Shown: one piece after another, positions 36,679 to 47,519 of the stretch
Position numbering within the stretch: the stretch's first letter is position 1
How the letters are laid out: every line of letters starts with the position of its first letter
Origin: Pelecanus crispus
Taxonomy: Eukaryota > Chordata > Aves > Pelecaniformes > Pelecanidae
Assembly (NCBI RefSeq): GCF_030463565.1
Contig: NC_134676.1
Coordinates: forward strand, 374,501 to 438,500
Length of the DNA: 64,000 nucleotides
Reading direction: 5' to 3'
The notes under the pieces: model-generated
Told to the model about the DNA's origin: nothing
What the model saw: only the letters and a program-made list of their open reading frames with translations
Databases searched by the model: none
Made by a program: the position numbers and the translations under genes

Positions 36679-36684
36679 TTTATT
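36679..36684 (-). terminator. MALT1: Candidate proximal polyadenylation signal (AATAAA)
   Basis: Minus-strand AATAAAAAA, 190 bases after the stop. Use of this site would give a much shorter 3' UTR than the distal cluster at 34.3-34.4 kb. An A-rich stretch nearby means internal priming could mimic it in RNA data. Confidence 0.35.
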
Positions 36685-36873
36685 CCTAAATATATCAGTC
36701 CAGTTTTGTCTCTTTGGATCTGAAAAATTTTCATCACAACCTCATTTCCAGTACCACCTCTACACTCTCCAATCCCTTTGTCCTGAAGCTCCCAAACTCC
36801 AGGATACGGATAAGCAGTGTGGAAGGTCCCCTACTCAAGGATGATACTGTAGTCTGTTCTGAACATATCACAG

Positions 36874-37338
36874 CTACTGCTGTTTAGAGAATCTGAGGGT
36901 GTCCGAGAGAAGGAATTCCAGTTCAACAGTATCATCAGTGGTCTCTACTGGTACATTACTCTTTTCCACAGGGGGCAAGTAATTCCGTACTTCATGTCTT
37001 GAAGCCAATATCCTTGAAGTCCCATTGCAAGAACATGCCTCCGGTTGTCTGATGCTGTCTGAGCAAATACGGTTTGTATGGTAAACGCCTGGACAGGAAT
37101 TTGGTTGGCAATGACTAGGGATGCAGTATTTAGTTGCCACTGGACTTGATTCTACTTGATTATGAAAAGGATTATTAGCCATGCAACAGGTCTGGAGACA
37201 ATTATTAGTTCTGAATCCATGATGAAGGCCTAATTTAGCAATAAGGGGCTTCCCAACATTAACTTCCTTTCTTTCATCCATTGTATCTTCTATTCCTGGA
37301 TACTCATAGTGCAAGCAAACCGTGAAGATCAAGTGTTC
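36874..37338 (-). CDS. MALT1: MALT1 exon 17 (terminal): end of Ig3 and C-terminal tail
   Basis: 465 bp, phase 0 at the start, 154 codons and a stop. It begins EHLIFTVCLHYEY after acceptor TTTTGCAG. It finishes the third Ig domain (VNVGKPLIAK is conserved) and then becomes a poorly conserved, Cys/His/Ser-rich tail. Near the end is PVETTDD, the TRAF6-binding motif equivalent to human E806. In the tail, NGTSR aligns with the human self-cleavage site HCSR (R781), and ILASR follows five residues later. The acceptor is preceded by a long pyrimidine tract with two C runs (37361-37381). The open frame continues upstream into that tract, but that part is intronic. Confidence 0.95.
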   Translation of the reverse strand, partial: EHLIFTVCLHYEYPGIEDTMDERKEVNVGKPLIAKLGLHHGFRTNNCLQTCCMANNPFHNQVESSPVATKYCIPSHCQPNSCPGVYHTNRICSDSIRQPEACSCNGTSRILASRHEVRNYLPPVEKSNVPVETTDDTVELEFLLSDTLRFSKQQ

Positions 37339-38137
37339 CTGCAAAAGAGGAAAGAGAGGAGGTTGGGGGGGAGGGGGGGGGAAGAAAAAGAAAAAAAAGC
37401 TACACTTCCTCCCCAAATAAACAATATAAGAAACACTTAAAGAGAGACAGTCTACTGGAAAAGGAGACTAACCTTTTTAGGAGCTAAAGACACTTATTAG
37501 GCAAGACTTGTTTACTGAGGACCTCTTTTGGTTAATACTTGCTCACCTGGTAGTTTTTATTTCTAGAAGCACTTATATTACACCAGCTGCCAAAAGCACT
37601 GAGGAAGAGGTACCAAGTGATATCCAGCACAGATGTTCATGACACAAAGATACAGAGATAAACGTAACAGTGCCACAGTATGCTGAAGTGAGAACCTTTC
37701 AAAAACTGCATGCCCAAGAGCACAGGATGGAATGGAAGGAGATGATATGTAACATTTTCATCTCCTACTAATGACTTTGTAAGATGCGTATCTACTTCAG
37801 GTCACATTCTTCTTGTACTACAGGGCATAAGAACATCCCCACAGTGTGCAATAGGTGATCTTCACAAAAATAATCATCTTGTCAAAGTTCAGTACAGGCC
37901 TAGATAATACTAAGTGCCTTGCACGATGGTATAAAGATTGCATGTGCATTGATTCCCTGGCTTTTATTTTTATGCTAAGAAACTAAAGTCACTAAATTGT
38001 GCCATTAGCCATTTCTTCCTTCCAAAGAACATGTTACTTATTATGCAGACAATACACAGCTACCTCAACAGAAGTGCAAAGCAACATGATTAATCTAAAT
38101 TATCTGAACAAACTTGCGAGGAATAATATATATTCAC

Positions 38138-38263
38138 CCTTAGTTTCTGCAGTGAACTTAGCCTGGTGTAGAGGCAGTGTTTGGGAAGGTCCTTTGATAC
38201 TAAATAGCTTCCGGTTTCCTCAGGAGTTCCTTTATTGGCCTCTTTAGGATCCACATCCAGATC
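38138..38263 (-). CDS. MALT1: MALT1 exon 16: Ig3 domain, K644 and TRAF6-site exon
   Basis: 126 bp, 42 codons, phase 0 at both ends. It starts DLDVDPKEANKG after acceptor CAACAG and ends LSSLQKLR before donor AGG|GTGAAT. The lysine in DPK corresponds to human K644, the monoubiquitination site that supports protease activity. GTPEETGS contains the glutamate equivalent to human E653, a TRAF6-contact site. The following SYLVSKDLPKHCLYTRLSSL is an unchanged Ig3 segment. Confidence 0.96.
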
Positions 38264-39171
38264 CTGTTGCAAGAAAAAGAATAAAACTTAATTGAAGGTA
38301 CAGAATTTGTAGATCATAAAATAGTTAGCAGTATTTCTTTCTATAAAGCCAGTATTTTCTTCTTAAAAAGAAAGAAAGCATCAATCTTGGATTACTTGCA
38401 AAAGCCACTGAAATCCCTGTTAGTCACAGGCAGAGGAGGTTACATTTGAGTAGGTTACCCTCTTTTGCTGATAGCTCCCGTCAAACTTGCTGTGCTTGCT
38501 TCAGCGTTGCTCTTTTTTACCCAGCTTCTGCTATGAAGTACAGTACTACAACACTAATTCTGTGAGCTAAAAATACATGTATTTATTATGCAGATTAACT
38601 AACTCAAATATTTTATTCATAAAGCATAAGAAGTGTCCTGTTTGTTCTATCTAAAAAGGTTTTCTGCCCCATGTCCTCTTTCACAGACATCAGAAAAGAA
38701 GGTATTTTGCCCCAAGGAGCCTTCTGTTTTACTTGTATCCTTCACTTTACTGTGATGAGCTGAGTAACATCAGTGGAACTAGACAGGATCACCCAGGTCC
38801 AAAGAACTGTAAAACTAAAGCCTAAGAAACCTTGTCCTGCAAGATAGATGTGTCCTCAGCTCACACAGGAGCTACTGACATTTAACTTCTTTAATTAAAT
38901 ATAACAAATACTTGATATTAGACAATGAAAAACAAAGGAGACTTGGAAAAAGATCAGCCCAGATTAATTTTATTATATTTTTAGATATATTAAAAATATG
39001 CAAAAAAACCAAAAAAGTAAATGCGTGTGTCTGTACAGACACACACACATGTAAGCATCTGATTTCAGCAGTTTAGACCCATTTTATTACAAAAGATGCA
39101 GTTTGATACAGACAGGCCAGTTTTCAACTTCAGTGGAGGGAGATCACCAAGACACCAATAGGAACACTTAC

Positions 39172-39329
39172 GAGTGCGAAGTCTGTAACGTAGGCTCTGC
39201 AAACTACTATTTCAGGCGGCTTCTTTACTATTCGTGTGTAGATTATCATGACATTGGAAAACTCGGCCGCAAACCCCAACTGAATCTGAACACCACATTT
39301 GAATTCAAGATACATACTTTCTGGAAGCT
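39172..39329 (-). CDS. MALT1: MALT1 exon 15: Ig3 domain
   Basis: 158 bp. It completes a split Glu codon and reads ELPESMYLEFKCGVQIQLG, then AAEFSNVMIIYT and KPPEIVVC, ending YVTDFAL before donor GCACTC|GTAAGT. This is the first part of the Ig3 domain, which packs on the caspase-like domain and helps hold it inactive until dimerisation. The acceptor is TTTGCAG. It ends in phase 0. Confidence 0.96.
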
Positions 39330-40825
39330 CTGCAAATAAATAACACATCATTACATTCTAAATAAAACTTAGCATATGTATTGTCTTTTTTATTTTTTAA
39401 TGTATGAATATATATAAATTTATATATATAAAAATATGTCTATTGTCTATTTTTTATTTTTAAATTCAAAAGTTTTAAAAGGTATAGACCTCTTCCTCCT
39501 GCCCTCCCTCCATCTATCACTTACATATTGACACTGAAGCAAACCAGGCAGCGACACCGTTTGCTAGTATCAGACGGTAACTGGTAGACACTGCCAGGGA
39601 GAGCTGACTCAACTTGTGCTTTGCAGGTTTCCTTCCAATCTCTGTGCAACTACCAAGGTGTCATTTACTGTAACTAGGATATAGCTTACTGACCCAAGAA
39701 TTTGTTTACGTATCTATAATCAAACCAGTAAGGTTAATATGGTATATATCCAATATATAGAAGACACAGCTATAGCATTATAAGAACCTTTGAATTTGAC
39801 AGCAGGAGAAGTTTCAGGTTCATTTTTTTCCCTTTCACAGCCTATGCACACATTCACAAAGCCTAGCCTGCAGCATTTTTCTTCTTTATATTTTGGATCT
39901 TTTTCAATCCATAGGAATATATCTGAAAGTGCTCAAGGGTCAATGACATCATTCTGTGTCTGTATGCTTTGTACTGATTTTTCTATTCCCACTGGAAGTG
40001 GATTATTTAACATTATCATAGACATACCTTTATACAAAGATAAAGGTTACTCTTCCCAAATTCCAAACACACTCTCTTCTATGCATGGCTTAAAACAAAT
40101 AAACCAGAAGATAACATTATGTCTTTATAATTTTTGTTTTGCATTTCAATCATTTAGCAAACAAGAATTAAGGGCCTGATTCCACAAATAAAAATCTACA
40201 CCTGTGAAAGAGTCTGCCTACATGACTAGTTGTCTTAAAAATGCCACCCCTGACCCCATGCCCAATCTGTCAAAGAAATTCTAAAACGTACTCCAATGTA
40301 TTTAGGCGGAAAAGATTAAAAGGTCTTAAACCCCACTGCCCTTCTTAAAAGAAGTCTAGAAAGCCTGGAACTGATCTCACCCTTATTTTAGTTTTCTAAG
40401 TTGTATACATTGAAAATTCCTTTTCATCATGCGCTTTTACAATACAGTTCACCTGGCTATTTTAGGTGATGACTTTAGAATGAGATTAATGATGTCTTAA
40501 AAGTGTCATTGTTAGACACAAACAGATTGCTGGGAGATTATCCCAGGAGGCAGACATCATACAAGCATCCCCTACAGTGTTTGAGTGGTCTTAAGTATAC
40601 TTACTCAGGATGAATTCTGCATGTCACCTTGTTCATTACAATCTCATGTAGAGGTAAACAAAAATTTCCAAGATCTGAACATACTAATGAAAATTCAGAT
40701 ATGAGCTTGAATTTCTTCCATTTCCATTCAATATCACAACCCACAGACTAAAGATTATTAAAGAATTTTTTTCTTATTTTTCCCATCGTGCCATTAGGAT
40801 CATCTCAAAGTAGACTGTACTATAC

Positions 40826-40975
40826 CGTGAGCTTTGGCCCACTGTAGGTTCCGTGCCAGAGACTCTGCAGAAGATGCGGTTTGTTGAATGGGATCAGTTA
40901 ATGCCCTTTTCTCAGACAAACTGCTGCGGATCTCCAAAGCTTGCTTGCCTTTGGTAAGGTGACACTTGCCCATAT
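40826..40975 (-). CDS. MALT1: MALT1 exon 14: end of caspase-like domain and linker to Ig3
   Basis: 150 bp. It begins DMGKCHLTKGKQALEIRSS; the Glu of QALEIR corresponds to human E549 in the dimer interface required for activation. It ends NLQWAKAH, where Trp is human W580 of the allosteric pocket between protease and Ig3. Donor is CACG|GTATAG and acceptor TTTTTAG. The phase is 1 at both ends. The frame running past the donor (GIVQSTLR) is intronic. Confidence 0.96.
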
Positions 40976-43900
40976 CTAAAAATAAGATGCATATAGTTTC
41001 TCTCAAAATCAACGCTGCTGAAATTCTAACTAAATTAAGCACATCACTGTAACCTTGCCTGGTTGCTATGGTTATGCCAGTGTCAGCACTTCCATAAAAA
41101 CTTTTAGTTTCAGAAGTATTCATTGCTCAACTATTCATTCACTTAAGGCTAAAACAGCATGCCAGATGCCTACAAAGAATCCTGAGGGTTTTGCACGTGT
41201 CCTCGTCAACATGCTCACGTTTTTCAAAACCAATTCAGGCAATATCACAGCTCTGATTCAGTAAGGTCCTAATTAAAGTGACTAATTTCAAGAATGTGAT
41301 CGATAAAGGGGCCAGTACTGTTTATTTAATATCAGCACTAATGATCTGGATGGCAGGACAGAATGCACCCTCAGCAAGTTTGCAGATGATTAAAAACTGA
41401 GAGGAGTGGCTGATACATCAGGGTTGTGCTGCTGTTCAGAGGGACCTGTACAGGCTGTAGAATTGGGCAGAGAGGAATCTCATGAAGTTCAACAATGGGA
41501 AACACCGAGTCCTGCACCTGGGCAGGAATAGCCCCATGCACCAGGACAGAAAGGGGACTGACTCGCTGGAAAGCGGCTCTGCAGAGAAGGACCTTGGGGA
41601 CCTGGTGGACACCAAGCTGACCATGAGCCAGCAATGCATTCTTGTGGCAAAGGCAGCCAACAAGAACAGCATTGCCAGCAGGCCAAGGGAGGTGATCCTT
41701 CCTCTCTGGTCAGCACTGGTGAGGTCAGATCTGGAGTGCTGGGTCCAGTGCTGGGCTCACCAGTACGAAAATGACATGTACATACTGGAGAGAGTGCAGT
41801 GAAAGGTCACAGAGATGAGGGGCCTGGAACACCTCTCATATGAGAAAAGCTTGAGGGAACTGGAGCATCTTCCGTATGAGGAGATGCTGAGAGAGCTGAA
41901 ACTGTTTAGACTGGAGAGAATGCGGCTCAGGGGACTTCTTATCAATGTGCATAAATACTTGATGAGGGAAAGTAAAATAGACAGAGCCAGACTCTTCTCA
42001 GTCAAGACCAGTGACAGTAGAAGAGGAAGCAGATGCAAACTGAAATGGAGAAAATTCCACTTAACCATAAGAAACAACTTTTTACTCTAAGGGTGATCAA
42101 ACACTGGCAGAGGTTGTGCAGGGAGGCTGTGGAGTTGCCATCCTTGGAGACACTCAAAACCCACATGGACAAGGTCCTGAGCAACTGGCTCTAGTTTACT
42201 CTGCTTTGGGCAACAGGGTTGGACTGACAATCTCCAGAGGTCCTTTCCAACTTTAACCAGACTGCGATTCAAACTTACTCCAATTTATTAGGGTCTCCCC
42301 ACATTTAATTCAATTACATTTAAAGGTGACATTTTCAGATAGTTTTGCTGCATGCAGAAAGTCAAAACCTATGGCCTGCCAAGTGAATTAAAAAAATCCT
42401 GGAAAATTTCTATTTACAAGTTCTTAAAAAAATGAAATAATGAAGGCTATTTACATGGAATACTTTTAACATGAACACCCCTTTGGAACATTTTCAAGTG
42501 TCATCAGTGCACCAATGTACTCACTAACACCCAATATCTGGTAATACTGACAACAATGGTTGTCATGTTGCCTGACAAATCAATCAATCTCCACTCTGAG
42601 TTCAAGAATGAGATAAGTAACAGGTCACACGTCAGAACCTCTACAGCATGTGACATTAACCTGGCAGTACAGACGAAGCAGTAAGAGTCCGTCGTATTTT
42701 ACAGGACATTTGGGGAAGTGTAGGGAAAATGGGTGCTGGCAGAACTGTGATATGTTCTGATGGGAAAGCCACAAAGATGGGGGGAAGAGGAGACGCAAAT
42801 CTCAGAGAACACTAACCCACTTAAGAACACCCAAAAGCAATGACAAAAAGGATGAGGGGAGGAAGAGGCTAAGAATATTTTTTGGATTTGTTCATTATAA
42901 AGTTTGTAAACTTCTTATGCAAGTTGAAAGACTGATTGGTCTGTGACCATGGCAGAATACAAGCGGGTGTCTGTTCTTCTACTACTCCTGCTTTGAACAG
43001 GCTGGCAATGGGACAACATGGCATAAAAACTAAAGATGTAGTATACACATATACTACAGACACAGTATTGATGCTAGGATGAGTGGATTTCAGGGTTCTC
43101 TTTTCACAGAACAGTAACAGTCAGAATGTCCCAGAAGGCAAGAAAGCTGAAGGAAAGGAAAGATATTGGGGCCTGCTTCAAAACAGAGTTTCAGGAATGA
43201 TGGCTAAATGAATTTGGGCCTAAATACGGCAGCTGGTGAGCATCCAGCAGGAGGAGCTTTATCAGAGCTTCTGCCAGGCTTTCAGGAAACACAGCTGCAG
43301 CTACCTGCAAATGAGGGGACAGCAAGTACTCAAATTCTTCCTTTGTATTTAGGTAATGGCAAAATTGAGTACTACTGTAAGCAAATAAAAAGTACAAATC
43401 TTAATGCAAAAAGCATTCTGCTTGACTGCACCTGGCAAAAGAAGAAAAACACATCGCCCTGTGCAACCAAAAAAAAAAAAAAATCAACTTCAGCCCTAGG
43501 CTTTGGAATAATCATTTTAGCTTTACCATCTACAGATCCTATTTCTTCAGAACAATTCTGAGATCTTCTGAAATTTTATTTAACGTTTCACAGAACCTTC
43601 ATGGGATGTTTAACAGATAAGACTGAAAATACAGAATGGTAAGTTGGTTTGATGGGATCTAGCTAAGCAGCATACCAACTATAAGCAAAAAGAAAGGGAA
43701 TATGTACCAGACAAACAAGCAAATGGTAAGCAAGAACCATCACATTTCAATGGGTATCCTGGGGTTATGCTGGATTCCTATTGCCATCAATTTGACATAA
43801 ATTCCATGCTTATATTTCAGCTAGTCAATCAATGATCTCTTCCCTTTCCTCAGTAGAGCACTGACAGAAGCTCTGTCGGTCTAATCTTTGCATTTCATTT

Positions 43901-44705
43901 CAACAGTTTGACCTGTTGACAGCAGAACTTTACTGTCCATTTAGGATCCTCTTGGATTTTTTTCTGCTTTTTGGATCCCTGTCAAAAGACAGACTGGGCA
44001 AAATTCTGAGAGCTGCAGTTGCACCAGCTACACTGGAAACCACAGCAGGGCTTGGCTGATTACATACATTACCTACAAATAACAGAGCCTTATACAGACA
44101 GCTCTTTGTAATGGCCATATCTATTCTTCTATGTTTTGAGCAAATGTTTGCACAGAAGCAATACATTTTCCCTCAGCAGTTTTCACTTTAGCACTTCTCC
44201 CATCAATTATAAAAGACAATTACTGAACCAGGCATATTAAAACATTGGATTGCCCTTTATAGTGCACTTATACCCTTTCATAGAGAGCAAATAATTATCA
44301 CCACTATAGCATTCTTTGAGGTAGGTAGGACTCAGTTAATCGTTTAAATGAACGTGGAAATGACTGGACTACCACTAGCAGCTGACACCACAAGACAGAA
44401 CAGTAATTTCTGTGGATGGACAAGTCAAAGCTCCAATCAGAAAGACACTCAGAACAAATAACGTTCACTAAAAAGGAGAGCATAAAATTGGTCACTATTA
44501 AGGAAGCTCAAATCCCTTTATAATATCATGATCTTTGTTAATGTGCTATCCTGCTTCTTGATAAAAGCTACTATTTTAATAAAGCGCAACACGAAGGAGG
44601 TTAAAGTAGTGTAACACATTCACCATGAGAAGAATGACATTCAAGCAAAGAAGTTCTCAGTAATGCAGGCTGAGAAGACTGTTAGTGCAGTAAGCTGGAG
44701 TTCAC
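40976..44705 (-). other. MALT1: MALT1 intron 13
   Basis: 3,730 bp. It holds an old CR1 copy (41300-42270) and a poly-A tract near 43469-43482. Otherwise nothing coding is recognised. Confidence 0.85.
41300..42270 (+). mobile_element. Old CR1 LINE fragment inside MALT1 intron 13
   Basis: About 970 bp of diverged CR1, plus-oriented and so antisense to MALT1. The middle frame carries the typical CR1 ORF2 end (MKFNNGKHRVLHLGRN, then EKDLGDLVDTKLTMSQQC). This is followed by the CR1 3' region up to TCCAGAGGTCCTTTCCAAC. The reading frame is interrupted by stops, and the 8-bp tail repeats have decayed, so it is much older than the copies at 24.8 and 33.2 kb. Confidence 0.9.
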
Positions 44706-44833
44706 CTTCTGCAACCTCATCAAGCAGTACAGTAATCTTCTTGTCTTCTAACAAACGGTCCTTCAAGAACTTCATGAAGATTCCATTGGCCAAGCCTGAC
44801 TGCTGAATTTCAAAAGCTTCTGCTCCTTGGCAC
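44706..44833 (-). CDS. MALT1: MALT1 exon 13: caspase-like domain
   Basis: 128 bp, completing a split Thr codon and reading TCQGAEAFEIQQSGLANG, IFMKFLKDRLLEDKKITVLL and DEVAE. It contains QGAEAFEIQ from the substrate-binding region of the paracaspase fold and the helices that follow. Acceptor is CTCATAG, donor GCAGAAG|GTGAAC; it ends in phase 1. Confidence 0.96.
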
Positions 44834-45915
44834 CTATGAGATCACCAATATCAGACAAGGAAAAAACACTGAAACATCTGCATGATTAAGATAACATGAG
44901 GACAAAAGGAGTAAAGTTATGTTGGGAATGGGGGAAAGAAACCCTACAATTTGAAAACCAGGCTGTGTCTACGGCCAGCCTGCTCTTCATGTTCATTTGC
45001 AAGCAACTCATTCTGGGAAGATTTCACTTACAATCAAGCCACAGACCAGAGCTGATATCAAACTGTTTATATGAGGAGCTTAAACTTCTCATAGAAGACT
45101 TCATTAAAGCTCTTGACTACTTCTGTTCAACAGCTTTTGCACTTGACTTGAAAACTGACAGAGAGAGATTATTTAGGTTTCTGCTTAAGTAACCTCTTTA
45201 AATAGTTTCAATTGCAGTTGTAACTTTATTCTTTACACCTAGAAAAAGAAATACAGGGGCCAATCTATATGCTACTCCTCCAATTATTAATTCATTTATA
45301 TTTCTAACACTTTTTCCCTAGAAATTTAACTTGCATTAACAGAGGAGACACATGACTGAAGAGGGTACAGCACATACGTTATAGTTCATAAACTGCTCCA
45401 CAGTACTTGACCTTCTGTACAAGCTCACAGTGCAGTAACTACCATGAGGAACACACAGGACATAACTCCCCCTTCCCCATCAGCACAAAGAAACAGAACA
45501 TTATGGGTCCGAGGGTAAAATTTGCTTTTTTCTTCTCTGTGTTTTTTTCATCTCTAATAAATAATACTTGGATGAGTAGAGCTCTCCTACAAGTAACCAT
45601 TAGAAAAAGATCAGGAACACTGTCCAGCAGTTTCTGGTTTGCTGAATGCAGTTTTCTCACTGGTGTTACCCTATATCTGAATGGGAATGTTAAATACTAG
45701 GAATCATTACATACGCATTTCCACAGTCAGTTAGACTGTGGAATGATTCAAAGAATGAAGTAAAAAAGATAGTATGAGGACACAGATACGGATATAAATT
45801 ACTGGTCCTTTAACACCACAGTTAGTATTTTTCCATAAAAGATTAGCTATACAATCTCAGCGCTCACTTCTGGCTTCAAAACCTTTATGGCACAGCAGAA
45901 GAAAAATTTCCTTAC

Positions 45916-45990
45916 GTTGCATATCCAAAAACAATGTTGGCCGTAACCTTCAGAGCATCTAGGATAAGAATTGTGTCATCATATTCATTT
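45916..45990 (-). CDS. MALT1: MALT1 exon 12: caspase-like domain
   Basis: 75 bp. It completes the Arg codon of CRKR and encodes NEYDDTILILDALKVTANIV, then FGYA, ending in a split Thr codon. This follows the catalytic cysteine by three residues. Acceptor is TTTATTGCAG, donor GCAAC|GTAAGG. One Pro in the human TIPIL segment is Leu here; no catalytic residue is affected. Confidence 0.96.
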
Positions 45991-46326
45991 CTGCAATAAA
46001 GGGAAACACAAAACAGTAAAACAATAATTTGAGAACTAATAATGATAACAAACAGTTGTTTGAAATATCAAAAGAGCACAGTTCAGAAACAGTAATTTTT
46101 TTCTCTCCTACAATTCTGGAATGAACCCCAGCTGCTAAAAGACAAAAACCAGCATCATCAACAGTCTTCACGAAGACAACATAAAGACACAGTCAGATAT
46201 CACACATTACCCAGATGAGGGCATGCGATATTAACCAATATAGTTTGGCTACAATCTCTTAAAAAATTATTTCTGATAACTGGCCATTTTAGGTTATAAC
46301 AAAAACGATATGAATTTCTCCCCACG

Positions 46327-46342
46327 CCCCCCCCCCCCCCCC
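46327..46342. repeat. Poly-C tract (16 bases)
   Basis: An uninterrupted run of about 16 C within MALT1 intron 11. On the transcribed strand it reads as poly-G. Its exact length is prone to sequencing error. Confidence 0.85.
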
Positions 46343-47341
46343 ATGGTGTCTGTGTAGTTAACATAAGGCTTAGGTAACAGTATTTTCTATCTGGACAGCA
46401 GATTGTGAAGCTGAATTGTGTCACTGGCATTTCATTAGCAGTGAGGTCTAGAGGCTCTACAAACACTAAAAAACTAGCAATTTTCTCTTATGAAGCATTC
46501 TTTAGAGACCAATTTTCAGAAGTGCTGGCTGAAGAGCTGATTTCAAGTGCAAGTTTAATCGAGCACAGTACTCCCTTAACATGGAAAGAAAAATAGTACT
46601 TTGTTTAGAAAAATCCAATAAACCAGTTGATATTTAAGCTCTAAATAAAGATACAACATCCCCAGCATACAAGCAGTCCACAAAAATCCATGCCTCTGAA
46701 GAGTTCTAAAATAAGCACTTGAGCCCTTCTGTCAAATTAACATCATAAGGATTCTCCTTCCTCCCTGCAATGAAGATGGTTAACGATACAAGGAGAAAGG
46801 GTAATTATTCTTCTTTAAGATGCCTAATTTCACTTTTATCTAATAAGACTGATGCTTTATAACTTTCAAACAACAACAAAAAAAGAAGAAATAGATGTAA
46901 TTCAAATCAAGAGGCAAGTAACTGCCCATGAAAACAGAAAGTCTAATCACCAGCTTCACATTTCTATCCAAGGCCAAAGGCAAAATAAGTCTAAGAACGA
47001 ATCCTATTGACTTTACAAGCACCCAGGTGCAGGCTGTGAATTCTCAGAACCACAAACTTTCAAGTACAGTGAGTTCTCAGCCTAGACTAAAGATTTCTCC
47101 TCAGTGTGAAGCCCAGCTTTCTCTCAAGATCCCTTGCTATTCTCTCAAAGTAGCTGTTCATTTTCAACTATTCATTTTTAAAATAGGCTCAGTTTTAATC
47201 TGTTGCTCCAGTGGATAAACTGAACTTCATAGTTGTTTCCCAAAACTACAGTCATTATACCCTCTCCCACTACCGTGAAGCAAAACCAGCCCTCAAACAT
47301 CTAATGTCAGTTCTCACTATTCATGAATTATGATGTTATAC

Positions 47342-47519
47342 CTTTTCCGACACATATCCAGCAGGAATACATTAAGTCCTGTCTCTTTTTCCTGCATTAG
47401 TTTGAGGATGTTCTGTACACACAGACAGTTTGCAGATCGGTAGGGATTTGGAGCATCAATAGGAACCATGAAACTGTTTCCATAGTTTTCGTAGCCATGG
47501 CCAGCATAGTATAACAAAC
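47342..47519 (-). CDS. MALT1: MALT1 exon 11: catalytic His-Cys exon
   Basis: 178 bp encoding GLLYYAGHGYENYGNSF, VPIDAPNPYRSANCLC and VFLLDMCRKR. The His of AGHGYE and the Cys of LLDMC are the catalytic dyad (human H415 and C464); the Asp two residues before Cys is the S1-pocket D462 that selects Arg at P1. The fragment positions 249, 296 and 298 each differ from human by 166. Acceptor is GAACTCTCAG and donor GAAAAG|GTATAA. The +3 to +6 donor bases are less than ideal. Confidence 0.98.

Larger units (their letters stand above)
34270..36873 (-). other. MALT1: MALT1 3' UTR (extent inferred)
   Basis: AT-rich sequence after the stop codon without splice sites or repeats. A proximal AATAAA (minus strand, 36679-36684) lies 190 bases past the stop. 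Distal signals lie at 34876-34881, 34398-34403 and 34294-34299, the last with an upstream ATTAAA around 34312. Human MALT1 mRNA has a 3' UTR of the order of 2.5 kb, so the distal cluster is the more likely main end. No RNA evidence is available. Confidence 0.5.

Noticed and set aside
37339..37416. N-terminal extension of the last MALT1 exon with F and P runs
   Set aside because: This is the translated polypyrimidine tract before the acceptor; the TTTTGCAG junction and homology start at 37338.
39388..39440. AT-rich palindromic tract resembling a hairpin
   Set aside because: Low-complexity TA/TTTA sequence in a MALT1 intron forms trivial palindromes without a distinctive stem-loop.
41482..41802. 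106-codon frame resembling a reverse-transcriptase-associated tail
   Set aside because: It is a decayed CR1 ORF2 remnant, not a host gene.
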